From the NCBI GenBank assembly GCA_030248295.1, contig JASANH010001722.1, positions 310,001 through 374,000 of the forward strand: DNA of 64,000 nucleotides, given 5' to 3'. Below, piece after piece: positions 45,403 to 56,295 of the stretch. Source of the stretch: Mesodorylaimus sp. YZB2_4. Taxonomy: Eukaryota; Nematoda; Enoplea; Dorylaimida; Dorylaimidae. Numbering within the stretch: the stretch's first letter is position 1; each line of letters opens with the position of its first letter. The notes beneath the pieces are model-generated. The model was not told the origin of the DNA and searched no databases. It saw only the letters and a list, made by a program, of their open reading frames with translations. A program made the translations under genes and the position numbers.

Positions 45403-45916
45403 CTGGCAGCGACCAAATCGCCAAGCCGAACCACCAGATCAGCGATTTTTACTGAACCGAGCCGAACCAGCTTTTACGGACTAAACCATGAAACCGAGGC
45501 AACGCATTTGAAATTGCCTCTTTCGTTCGTGAAAACGCGAATATTTTGTTTGAGATTTCATGGCTAACTTTGGAATATTTGGCTCCATTTTTCTGCTCGC
45601 TACGATGTTTCGAAATTCTAAGTTGAGAAAACCTTGCTTTTTATGATGATTTTCGCTGTCTTTATTCCCACTTTTTTTCGGTTCTTTTATTATTATTCTC
45701 AAAATTTTAATTCCAAAAATGGTTTAAAGGATTGGCTTACAAATATTTTTAAATCGATGTATAGGTGTAAGATATAAGATGTAGGAAATCATAGGAAGTT
45801 CTGTTCAGGCCAGTCTCTATCGGGTCCGATAAGATTTCGAGGAAGGTTCGGTTCAGTCCGGTAAGATTTAAGAGAAGGTTCGGTTCAGTTCAAAAGCCGT
45901 CTTCGGTCGATGCTGG
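45403..45916. mobile_element. probable array-bearing element carrying a receptor fragment
   Basis: Inward-facing arrays of GCCGAACC/ACTGAACCGAGCCGAACC at the left and GGTTCGGTTCAG at the right lie just inside ends reading CTGGCAGCGACC and, reversed, CCAGCATCGACC. Flanks CTTGCGCC and CTTGCATC match at 6 of 8 positions. By analogy with the other families this is a non-autonomous hAT-like element of 514 bp, but ends and target duplication are weaker. It encloses the receptor fragment at 45560-45645. Confidence 0.45.
45560..45645 (+). pseudogene. 86-bp inverted fragment of the receptor gene
   Basis: It matches 44030-44115 in reverse with about one mismatch, encoding MANFGIFGSIFLLATMFRNS from TM1 and the first loop. 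Homology stops sharply on both sides, so this is a small captured piece and not a decayed gene. Confidence 0.85.
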
Positions 45917-45924
45917 CTTGCATC

Positions 45925-48315
45925 GAAAGCATTATCGTGGTTTTGGCATCTTCTGTCAGTGCTGGGAAAACTAGTTCAACAACTACTGGAACTTCACGGC
46001 AACTGGAGCATCGATTGGGAGCTGGGAGTACCTGGGAAGCACACATGACCGAAGCAAGCAGAGATTTCTGCCTTCGCTGTTTAGCTGATCAGAAGGCTCC
46101 ACTGCCATGTCAAAGTGCTCGTGTAGATGCTGCAGTTAAAGATAATTTTAGTTAAGGATACATAATTAGCCGCAGTATGGGACTAAAAACCTACTCTAGG
46201 GAGAATGCGCAATACGCAAATATGTATGCATACTTTTTGGAATACGCAATACCTACATACGCATTCAAATCAAGTATTTTTACCAACCGTAATCGCGTCC
46301 ACCTCCGACTTGATGGAGTCTCAAATATTGAGACGAACATCTGAAAAGCAGCCAATCTGCCAGCGAAGTGACTCCCACCTAAAAATTTACTTGGCTTAGA
46401 TAAAGTTATTGAAAGTTATGATAGTAAGATCGCCACAAATACGCACCGAAGATTTTTATGGCACGGACGAAACCTTCCCCTATTTATCATGATTCAAACT
46501 TTAAAATTTGTCATAAAACTAACTTCTAGCCGCAGCTTTTTGATCAAAAACCCGTGCATACTCTACGTCATTCTCACAGCCAGAAAGAAAAAAAGACAAC
46601 CAGCGAGCGAAAGAGCTCACTTTTTGCGATAGTCACTGAGGCATCGGAAGGTACAAGATATGAAAATGCAAATGTGGTTCATCGATTATACAATAAGCTG
46701 CGGCACGGAAAGAACCTGGTTTTTTATAGATTATTTTCACGGAAGCTTGTGCACAATACAGTGCTACAGTACATGTTTGGTGCAGGCTCCAAACACATCT
46801 TCTCATGTGCGTAGTTCTTCTAGAGGTGATCGACTGTAACAGCAAGCCTTGCTAGAGATATGCGATCTTGGCAGTTACTGTTAAGCACATCTGAATGTGA
46901 GAGAGCGATCCCGTCTGCCGTTTCAGCTGTCCACCGCCCCAGGCATTTTAGATAATTATAGTGAAAACATCATCGAGAAGAATGAAAATAACTCAAGCCA
47001 ACTGAACGCCCCATGCACTAAAGACTGTTTGGTCTGTTTCCTGAAAGTACAGGTCAAGCACAAATCGGGTTTTCGGCTACGAGATTAGAACCAGGTCCAA
47101 CAAAACCTAAAAGCACGTGCAAAAAATGTTTTAAAAAGCATGTAGCCGTATTGAGCAGACTCAATCAGCACACTGGCAATCAAAAACAAACAAAATCATA
47201 GGATCTTACGATTGGATTAACCCCCATCCCCCCCCCCCCCGCGGAGTATTTCAAAAGCGAAGTTTGATACAAACTTGAATTTCCCGCCTTCAAACTACCT
47301 ATCACAGCTGTACACGATTGAAGAGCACCTTACGAAAGAATGTGGGCTTTTTCGTTACGGGACATTTGCTTTTGTCGATGTTTTTCCGAGTTTATGAATT
47401 GAATTAATTATCTTGAGTTTAAAAAGTTCTTGAGTTGTGTCTTTCTGCTCGAATAAGAACTTTGAAATGCAGATGCGCACAGACTCGGCTATCAAATGCT
47501 TCAAAGAGTTTTCGAAAAAGCGGCACGCGGGCGGGAAATTCAAAAGGTGTATGCTGCAGGCATTCCTTCCGCCTTTAAGTTTTTTTCAATATCTCGAGTA
47601 AAAATCAAGAAATTCTGACGACAGCGGAAAAAAGCAGTTAAAAAAAAGCAGCGAAAATTACTTGCGTTAGAGCCAATCTAGAAAAAAGGCAAGCCTGATC
47701 GGCTTGAATAGAGCCGGCTTTCGCTGACATGCCATCAGTTTTCCAGAATAAACACAAGAAAATTTTAGCGAACCTCCACAAAAGTATCTGTAACTTTGAC
47801 AATATATGTGTACTACACAGTGACACTGTTTGCCAAACACGAGTTCATGGAATATGAGATGAATAGATGTCATGCTCGCACATATCATCATTATGGCCAC
47901 ACACTCTAAAACGAATCCCCATTTCGAAACACTGCATATTCTACATTCCTCCACTTGCATGATAACAATACAGCCACGAGAACTGTCAAAAACGTCCAGG
48001 TTTTATGGCGGTCAATTTATCTTCAGCAGGCTAACGGAAAACGCCCAATTCTGCACACAAACATTGTGCTCATTTTTCAAAACTAGTTTTCCCCGTTGAA
48101 ACTAGCGATTATACGTAATCCAAATTACGTAAAAAGGAATTTCCAGAAAGTTGGCCAAAATTTTTGGTTTTTATGTGATTCGCAGGCGACTGCATTCCAT
48201 GTTGATGAGTGTAACAGTTGGTGAAAGGGTGTAGGTATTTGCAATTTTATTTTCACCTTCTGGTTAGTTGGCCGAAAGTCGAGTGGAAAAATTTTGGTGA
48301 TTATAAGACAAAATT
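45925..48315. other. intergenic
   Basis: No supported gene. A 13-C tract is at 47228-47240. Short open frames lack motifs. Confidence 0.4.
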
Positions 48316-49354
48316 ATGCATTCTTCAGGCCTGGTATGTTTGATTTTTTTAATGGCCACAATAAGGAGGCACATTTTAGCGAGAAAAACATTAGCTTTAG
48401 CAGAATTTTTTGCCAAGGTACATATTTTCTTGAAGATTTAACACTGCGCAAAAATTAAATCAATCTATTTCAAAAAAATTGCCTTCCTATGCTTTCTTTT
48501 TTTAGGAACAACAAATGCAAACTGATGAAAATGTGGCAACCAAACGATTCAACAGAAACGAAGACAAAATTGACGGAATATTTGAAAATGGCGCATCGAA
48601 AGCGGAAAAACAAAATGTGTTATCTAAAATGATAATCAAAGCGGCTAATCAAACTGCGGAAAAGCTGCATTTGAAGAAAAAACATCACGAGTATCAGAAA
48701 AACAAAAAAGAAAATGAAGAAAAGATACAAATTGATGAAGAAAGAGTTCGACAAGAGGAAGAACGATTATTCAATCAGAACCATTATCGAGGCATTAATT
48801 TTATTGCTGGTAATGATTTCGCATTCAAAAAATCACCAGCGACGTCAGTTAAATCAGATGCGCCTGACAAAATTGAAGCGAAGAAATATGATATTGAAAC
48901 GGAAGTTATGAAAGCAAGAGAGAAGAACCTGAAAATTGGAGATTTAGGAGCTTGTGGATTTGACGGTAAAAATGTTGGAAAGGTAAGTACTATTGTGCTT
49001 TTGTAATGGTCCGACAGAGCATTCAAACAGTAACAAAACATTTGATAAAAGCGCGCATTCTCTGTCGTCGGCGCGTTCTGTCTTTTTTCCGCACAGGCCG
49101 ATAAGACATTTAAACGTGCTATAAACTGCTGAAATTTAAAAATGCAAGCTGCCAAAAACTGTAAATTGGTCTATGCCATCAGACCATGATATTTTTTTAA
49201 CTTCTTGCAGGATAATTTATGCGATAATCAGGAAACAGTGATTCAATCAATTTCTGCAGGAAAAGCGGACAGCAACATCAGCAAAAGCAAAAGAGCAATC
49301 AGTTTCCGCGATGTGATAAGCCGAGACAAGTCAACACAGACAGCCGTCGACTGA
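48316..49354 (+). CDS. unrecognised basic coiled-coil protein
   Basis: Three exons, 48316-48417, 48506-48982 and 49211-49354, all in phase 0 with GT..AG boundaries (GTACAT..TTTTTTAG, GTAAGT..CTTGCAG), give 240 residues. The first exon encodes a hydrophobic segment (GLVCLIFLMATI) that could be a signal or anchor. The middle is lysine/glutamate-rich helix (KKKHHEYQKNKKENEEK) likely to form a coiled coil. The last exon is polar and ends QTAVD. I recognise no domain. Exons 2 and 3 are convincing by frame and splice sites; exon 1 is less sure. Confidence 0.55.
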
Positions 49355-50267
49355 ATCGCCTAGAAATATCCCCTCTGAAGTTGTGGACGCGTAATCGACA
49401 AGTAAATAATTCCTTTATTCTACGTTTTCATTAACTTTTTCGGGTACATATTGGAAAAGTAGTAGGAGTGCAAACATAGCTGAGGTATGATACTCTGTCG
49501 CTGCGCAGTAACCATGTTAAATTCGGCCAGAAAGCTGCATTTTCAACGCTGGAAATAGATTATACCCGCATGCAGATAATTTTTAACTACGGGATTGGTA
49601 CTGTAGAGTATAATCATGATAATATGCTAAAAAACTTCGACAGGCGCAGATAGTGCTCGACGTGAACTTAAAAGCTGAGACATGCTGCGTTATGAGATAA
49701 AAATTGAAAGCCACAGTATGCCACATTTGTAATATGCCAGATGGCCCTGTAAGCCACATCGAATTTTCATGTCTCTTTTTCCCGACATGATATGTTCCCG
49801 CTGACCTTACGCTCAGGTCATGTACGAATAATGCTCGCAGTCTTGATCGTATATTGTTTTGTTTGCATCAAAGTAATACCAGATGAACAGGTCGCATTCG
49901 CCTGTGGCTGCGTACCAGTTGAAACTGTAACACCAGTTGTTGCTGCTTCATAATTCTGCACAGCCTTGTGCCATTGAGTGCGCGGATGATAAAAAAATGG
50001 TGTTTCTCTCAGGCATACAGTAGCTTGGGAATGAAGGAGTAATCTTGTACTTGGTCTAAAAGCATACAGAAAAAGTGTGGTAAAACCCGAGTCGTGGCCT
50101 GGCCTGTTGAGGCGGCTTCCTCCAACGCTGGGTGCGCAGTTACAGGGAAGGGTTAGCCTGCCGCCTGCGAAAAACGATTGTCATACTGTGTTCCTCAGCC
50201 CTCGAGTGCGCCTTTTGGTGCTTGGCTATAGATTGTATGATCACATGACCCTGCTACAGGAGTTGCA
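49355..50267. other. intergenic
   Basis: No supported gene. The open plus-strand frame at 50077-50583 is the complement of the lectin exons and is not called. Confidence 0.45.
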
Positions 50268-51064
50268 TCAAGGACGATCTTTTTTCCTATTGCCCATTCG
50301 CCCCTCTACCCCTACAGCAGGAAATTTACATATGCGACTACACAACAAAGGGAGTGCAATATTAGACAAGATACCACCTATTATGCAGGCTGGTGTCAGT
50401 TTGGAGCTTACTATATGTCATGCACAGGGCAAACCAATCAGCGAACTGGCCTTCGTATTCGTGCTGGCGAATCCACGTGTTGCCAGCCGTCATGCTCGGG
50501 ATCATGCCGCCCTAAGCATGGAACCAGTACGTCGGATCCAGTATGATTGCGGCCCCAGTGCTGTCCTGGGCAGAGGCATCTAATAGCAATGCCAGCCACG
50601 TGTGAGTGGTCACACCAAAAGAGAGCTAAAAATATTTTAGTCAAAAAATTTTTTTGAACACGATTTGTCAAATTTACCACCAGATAGCTTCGAATCATTT
50701 CCATTTCTAATTTTGTATAAATCTGGGCCATTGTTGCTTCTTGTTGTGCGCATTGGTCCCACGCAGCGTCCCAGGAAAGCTGCTGGTCTTGGATTAGGAA
50801 AAAGCGGCGACCCCCGACAACAACACCATCGCGGATGTCACTGCAAAACTCCTTCAAGGTGTCTTGTGGCGGGTACATGAATTGCCGTCCTGGAACAAAA
50901 CATAGGTTAGCCCAGATTTGTGTTTTCATGTCAGCCGTGCGATTCACACGCATCCACCACCCCGCATCATTCAACAAGCCATCCAAATATTTGCATGATT
51001 TGTTCATTATGTAAGGTCGTGTGGGCAGTGCGGTCAAAAAAAAAGCCAACAGGAAAACAGTGAC
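50268..51064 (-). pseudogene. C-type lectin-like domain gene with one in-frame stop
   Basis: Exons 51064-50678, 50625-50378 and 50337-50268 join in phase. The first encodes a hydrophobic leader (VFLLAFFLTALPT), a cysteine-bearing stem, then the lectin core: RRFFLIQDQQLSWDAAWDQC and ATMAQIYTKLEMEMI. The second gives THTWLALLLDAS, NTWI and ALC; the third ends with ICKF, completing the cysteine pair. A TAG at 50524-50522 breaks exon 2 in frame, so it is a pseudogene, a rare readthrough case or a sequence error. No EPN/QPD sugar motif. The true start exon upstream of 51064 is uncertain. The intron position at 50678/50625 is the same as in the 38.6-39.2 kb relative. Confidence 0.62.
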
Positions 51065-51067
51065 CTA

Positions 51068-53421
51068 CAAGAGTAATGTGTTCAAGAAATGTCCGCAGCG
51101 ATTACCGCTAGTTTGTGGAGCATAGTGCCAAGGAAGCAACACTGCTAAAATGGCACTCATGCAAGAGTAAAAAACCATGCTAGAAGACGACAGAAAACGA
51201 ATATGCTTTCTTGGGCAGATTCCAAAGCCCAAATGCCAAATGCTAACAAAAAGTATCCACTCTCTGGTCGACTTCTCCGCCTTACTATGTGAGCTAGGCA
51301 GAAAGCTGCTACAGTACGTGGATGGTTGTTGGCAGCAATGTGGACATTGGCTGTTAAGCAACGCAATGCATTCCTTTCAGCAAAGGGTTCATTTGCCCTC
51401 AGTTTGAGCCCAGGTTATTGTCCAGTTATCGATTTTCCGGGAATCACTAATTCTGTTGTGCGCATGAGAACCAAATTATACACAGTTTCCTGGAGAAAGT
51501 GCTATTATTCGTGTGAGCAGTGTATTAGCGGGTCTGTGCGGGTGCAATTATGTTGATGCTGAAGCTGATGGTTGAACAGGGGCGCCTTTACAGCCAGGAA
51601 ATATACCACAACAGCAGCAAAGACCGCGCCTGTAATTTTGAACGAGCCGGTCGATTGCAGAAGCCACTACAACACAGAACACAGGGGCTTGAAAAGCGGG
51701 AGATTGCACGAAGAAAACTGTTTTGCGGGGGGTGGGCGGGCGGGGGGGGGGTGCTCCACATGTCCTTTGGTTGCACTAGATTCACAGTTTCGCAAAAATT
51801 TGTAACGGCGCCACGGTAAAATACACGGCAGTTGGTTTCAGCAAACATAAATGTCCCGTCCTTGCAGTGTCCGCGCCTTTCGTCCGTTCATTTTCTTACT
51901 GGACAATTGGGAAAATGGCTTGTAGTGTTTTAGCGGCGACAAGGGAAATTCCAAAGCTCCCTAAAATTGAATTTAGACTGTCAAAGTAAAATAATAACTA
52001 TAATGTCCATTCCGATACCTTGTGGTTCACGCGTCTGTCGCTCACAGCAGGTGCGCAGTTACGTCCAAGTGCACTTACTGAAATCACGTGTTAACTGAAT
52101 TGTATTGTATGACTTCGACTGCAAGCACAGTAGGCGCACAGTTAGGGGAAACTAGAGTTTTTAGATGAAGTAATCTAAAAATATGGTATCTACAAGTTTT
52201 GGATGAGAGGAAGATTGAAAAAAGAGTGCAAGAATGTCCGAACTTCAAAACCAGAGCTGCAAAGCTTGTCATGTCAATAATACCTCAATAGCAGGGGGAC
52301 CAATACACATGAGGCTATTGTCAAATCATTGCATAGTTCCCACTTCTACTATTGTAATGTTGGTATTGTACAGTAACTGCCTTGGAGAGTGCGCACATCA
52401 AATTTTGTGGTATTTGGAAATGGAGTAGGAATGGACAGAGTAATTAACGTATGCTATTTTACGGATCATCATCATCGTAAATACAGTATACTGTACAGTG
52501 TATTGATATGGTGATAAAAAATTGAGTTGCACTTTTTAATTCCAAGAAACTTTCACTTTTACTTTGGCCTACAACTGTAGCTACAGTACTGCATTTATGA
52601 GAAAAAAACGAAACCTGTAAGCTAAGTATAAATCACTATTGATTTCGCCTGCAATCAGTTTCCGACTTGGTGGATCAGTGATATGGCTTTTCTCTCATCT
52701 CGAAAAGCATCGTTTCTGATAACAGCACGAAGACATGTGCGGAAACACTGGTATGTTTTCATCACAGAAAGCTTTTATGTCAGAAGTTGTAATCAGTGAT
52801 TCTTGTTTCCATGATGTGTGCATTTTGGAGCATTTTCATGTTTCTAAATGTTGTACATATTCCAAGGTCTAACTCTGCTATGGCTAGAGATTAGTGTGAT
52901 ACTGATGCCTTGCCTCTTACGATTAGCGTTAGTAGAGGCGACTTATGGCATCAACACACCACATTGTCTCCTCATCATTGACGAAAGGCAGCAGGGTCAC
53001 AGAAGCAGCTAACATGTTGACAGGAATTTCCCTCGCGCAGCAGACAGGGGATCCCCGTTTGCTGCGCACCAATCTGTTGTTCGCCAACCCTTTGCAACAC
53101 GTACAACAGTTCTTTGTGCGATTCGATTACACTATTACATTTTCTTACTGCAGGTTTTTTGCTGCTGCGAGGTGTATTATCGAATAAATGGAGGAGCACA
53201 TCTGATAGATATGCTCACTCTTTGAGGGGCCAGCTTGTCAAGATGCTTTATTTCGAGGCTGTTGCAGTTCATCGAATGGCGATTACGCAAAAGACCCAGC
53301 GAATTTCACCCCCTTATGCCCTACATATATGTCTTTAAAAAATAAAACAGCTACCATCATATGCAGAATTTAATGGCGAACACGACAAAAAAAAGATTTG
53401 AACAACGTTTTTAGGACTAGA
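51068..53421. other. intergenic
   Basis: It may contain the first exon of the minus-strand lectin near 51080-51180 (a hydrophobic start, MVFYSCMSAILAVLLPW, is present but does not splice in phase). A G-rich tract of 10 is at 51742-51751. Nothing else is supported. Confidence 0.4.
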
Positions 53422-53675
53422 TCAATACTTTGTTGGACCCCCACGATTTTCCATAACTGACTTCAATCGCTTTGGCACGCTCAATGATAGTTTTTCCAAA
53501 AATTAGGACGGAATATCACGCCAAATCGTTTGTGTGTCTTCCCACAACTGATCAGCATCGGAATACGTTTTGTCCCAGAGTTTGCGATCGACATAATCCC
53601 AAAGATTCTCAGTCGGGTTGATATCTGGCGACTGCGGTGGCCAATCATCGATAAACGAGATTTTTTATCACTGAT
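53422..53675 (-). pseudogene. Tc1/mariner transposase C-terminal remnant
   Basis: The minus strand encodes DWPPQSPDINPTENLWDYV, the DDE/D catalytic C-terminal signature of Tc1-like transposases, then WRDIPS. A TAA at 53505-53503 interrupts it, after which the family ending VMENRGGPTKY follows. Upstream, the frame shifts by one base near 53675 into a related KIWISDKK segment. Only the last quarter remains, so it is inactive. Terminal repeats were not identified. Confidence 0.85.
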
Positions 53676-54453
53676 CCATATTTTGGTCGTCTTTGCGGTG
53701 CGGCAACTATAGTAAAATTTTACACTCGCAGCAGATTCTTCATCTACTGTACTGTAGTTTGGACAAAACCTTTGAGGCAAGACTAAAATTTTGTATCATA
53801 TTTTCTGCGACAATCAATGGCTTACAATCTGAGCAAACCCCCTGCTGTCCTAAAGCATTTTTTGTCTCTCTATGGTAGTCTAGCCTCCATTATTTGTCAT
53901 AAGCAAGTGCACATAGGTTCAGTTCAAAAAGCGTCATAAAGTCTTCAGAGGTGAGACAAGAAATTTCTAACTCAAGACCCTTATGAGACCCGCCGAAAGA
54001 AATTTTTAGTAATCACTCAATAGGTGTCTCATTGAAGGACGGAAGCAGGTTGTACCCGCCGTGCCCCCTCGGCCAGTGACGCACATGAGAGAACATGTTG
54101 AAAGAGATTATCGACGAGTGCCTTGCTAACCAGCCAATCTAATTTGCCCGTCCGAGCCAGACACCCCTCGTTGAGCTAAGCATGTACTGGAGTATTGATC
54201 GAACGAAGCGTCTCCCTGCCTCGTGAACAAATGAAAAGCCAGCTCGAAAGAATATGGCGGAGGACTCGGGAAAGATGTCTCTGTCCCCCTTTCACTCGGC
54301 CACTGCTATCAGCAACGGAAGGACGGTCGAAGTCCTCGTGACTGACTTCCTTCACTCGCTCCTCGCAACCCCATACATTCTAGTAGTTAGTTGACTGAAG
54401 AAACATTTTCCAAGCCAGTCCGGTTTTAAATTTTATCGTTTTAGAAACGTATA
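53676..54453. other. intergenic, 7B2 upstream region
   Basis: No supported gene. An acceptor-like ATCGTTTTAG just before the 7B2 start (about 54445) suggests a 5' UTR intron or a trans-splice site. Confidence 0.35.
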
Positions 54454-56253
54454 ATGTTTCGGTCGAGTTTCGTCCTAGCGTTGGCCCTGTTGACCAATGG
54501 AATTCGATGCGACCCGATCAGCGACGAGTATTGGTCACAATTGGGCAACGCGGACGAGGCGCTAGGAGCGGCATTAGATCGAGAATTGGTCGAAAGAAGT
54601 TTATTGCCTGACAACGATGGCCAAGTTTACAAAAGCGGATCGTTGAGGGATTTGGAACATCTGCCCCACAGCAGTTTATGGGGGCACAAGTATATTGGAG
54701 GTAAGAAATCAATAAACTGACTAGAAGATTCAGGAAAAGGTGAATATGATTTCAGGTGGAGCTGGTGAAGGAAAACAGTTTTTATCCCCATCGGGTAACA
54801 TTGTCAACAAACAGGAGGTGAAAACGGACGCCATGCTACCAGCTTATTGCGATCCCCCAAATCCATGCCCGCCTGGATTCACGAGTAAGTATAAATCGGA
54901 GAGTACGTAGCACGTATGTGGACAGGCAGATCATGTGCATTGGACACCGTTTTGATTTTAATTAACCGACAGGTACATCTGCCTCGCCAAGTGTTAGCAC
55001 GCGACATCCCGCCTTTCCAGATTACGTGCATTACACCATAGGCGTGGTAGTTCGGCTTCAATCTGGACAGGTCTGACACCTTAATCCTCCCCCCCCCCCC
55101 CATGGTTACGAGATATCGGCTGAGAGCCAGTGAAAAAATTGCACTTATGGTCAGTAAGGTCACAGCCACACTAGAGATGACAGCAGACTCACGAAGAAGG
55201 CCTCCTTGTGGAATCTGTATGGCTGCCACTGGTTAGTGTGCGCCTCTAAGCTTCTACGAGAAAAGAGCACGAATGCACTGCACATATTCATTAGATTATG
55301 TAAGACAGAAAGGTCATCGCCTGCGTCGATCTCACTCATCCTAGCAGCCATATTCATCTTACACAGGAAATCCTGAGCGCGGCCACATAATGTTATTTTG
55401 TAAGCCGTGCTTGAATTCTCGCTATTTTCTTGGCATGACACGCATAAACAGAGAAAATTTGAATAAGCACTTAAAGTAGCCAACAGTAAAAATATAAATC
55501 TTTTGATTTGTGTTTTCTCTCCCTGAGAGCCGGGCTTTCCTTGCTCAATTCGCGAGGCTAACAGGGAAAAGTTCACAAAACTTGGTGCGTGGTGCTTGCT
55601 ACTGTAGCTTCCCTTTCCGTGCGCTGTGGTCATCAGCTGAATAATACGTCTCATCTTTCCTAGATCACAATGCAAATTATCTGGCATGTCGGACTGAGGC
55701 TGTTCAGAGTCTCGAATAATCCAATAATTTCATGGATACTACTAGTGAAGCCAGCCTACGGTTGCCAAGGAACGTAACTGTGAGGGTGTATAAGTTAGCC
55801 GTTATTGGCCGTTCTTGTCAAATTTTGCTGAACCAGATTGTTAATTGAGATAGCATATCAACACTCAACTGGAGTGCATTTATAAGTTAGCCTTGCAGGA
55901 TTTGAGCGACTGCTAGCTGATATGTAATAATCGCCTAGCCTGGAAGGAGTAATTTTCGTCGGAGGCAACGAAATTATCTCGTTACTGTGCTTACTCGAAA
56001 CTCCCCCCTGGGAAGATAAAGTTTAATGGGCGCCCAGATGGAGGACATTTAAAAACACTTTCGAACTGTTGAGCTTTTTTTGCGATTGTTTTCCGAATAG
56101 AAGCTTTTTTAAAAGAATTTTTAGAACTCAGACATTCCTGCAGTTCCTGAAAGCTTTTGGTGAGAGACAACTGTGATCGGAAGCGAAAACTTCTAATCGG
56201 CAGTGTCAGCGATGCATAGGTCTAGAAGATAGGGGGGGGGGGGGGGCGAAGGG

Positions 56254-56295
<42 letters not shown>

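Noticed and set aside
50077..50583. 168-codon plus-strand open frame
   Set aside because: It is the complement of the minus-strand C-type lectin exons, which have domain motifs and splice sites; the plus frame has none.
55160..55687. 175-codon minus-strand open frame in 7B2 intron 2
   Set aside because: No signal peptide, domain, repeat or splice support; length alone is not enough in a 64-kb window.
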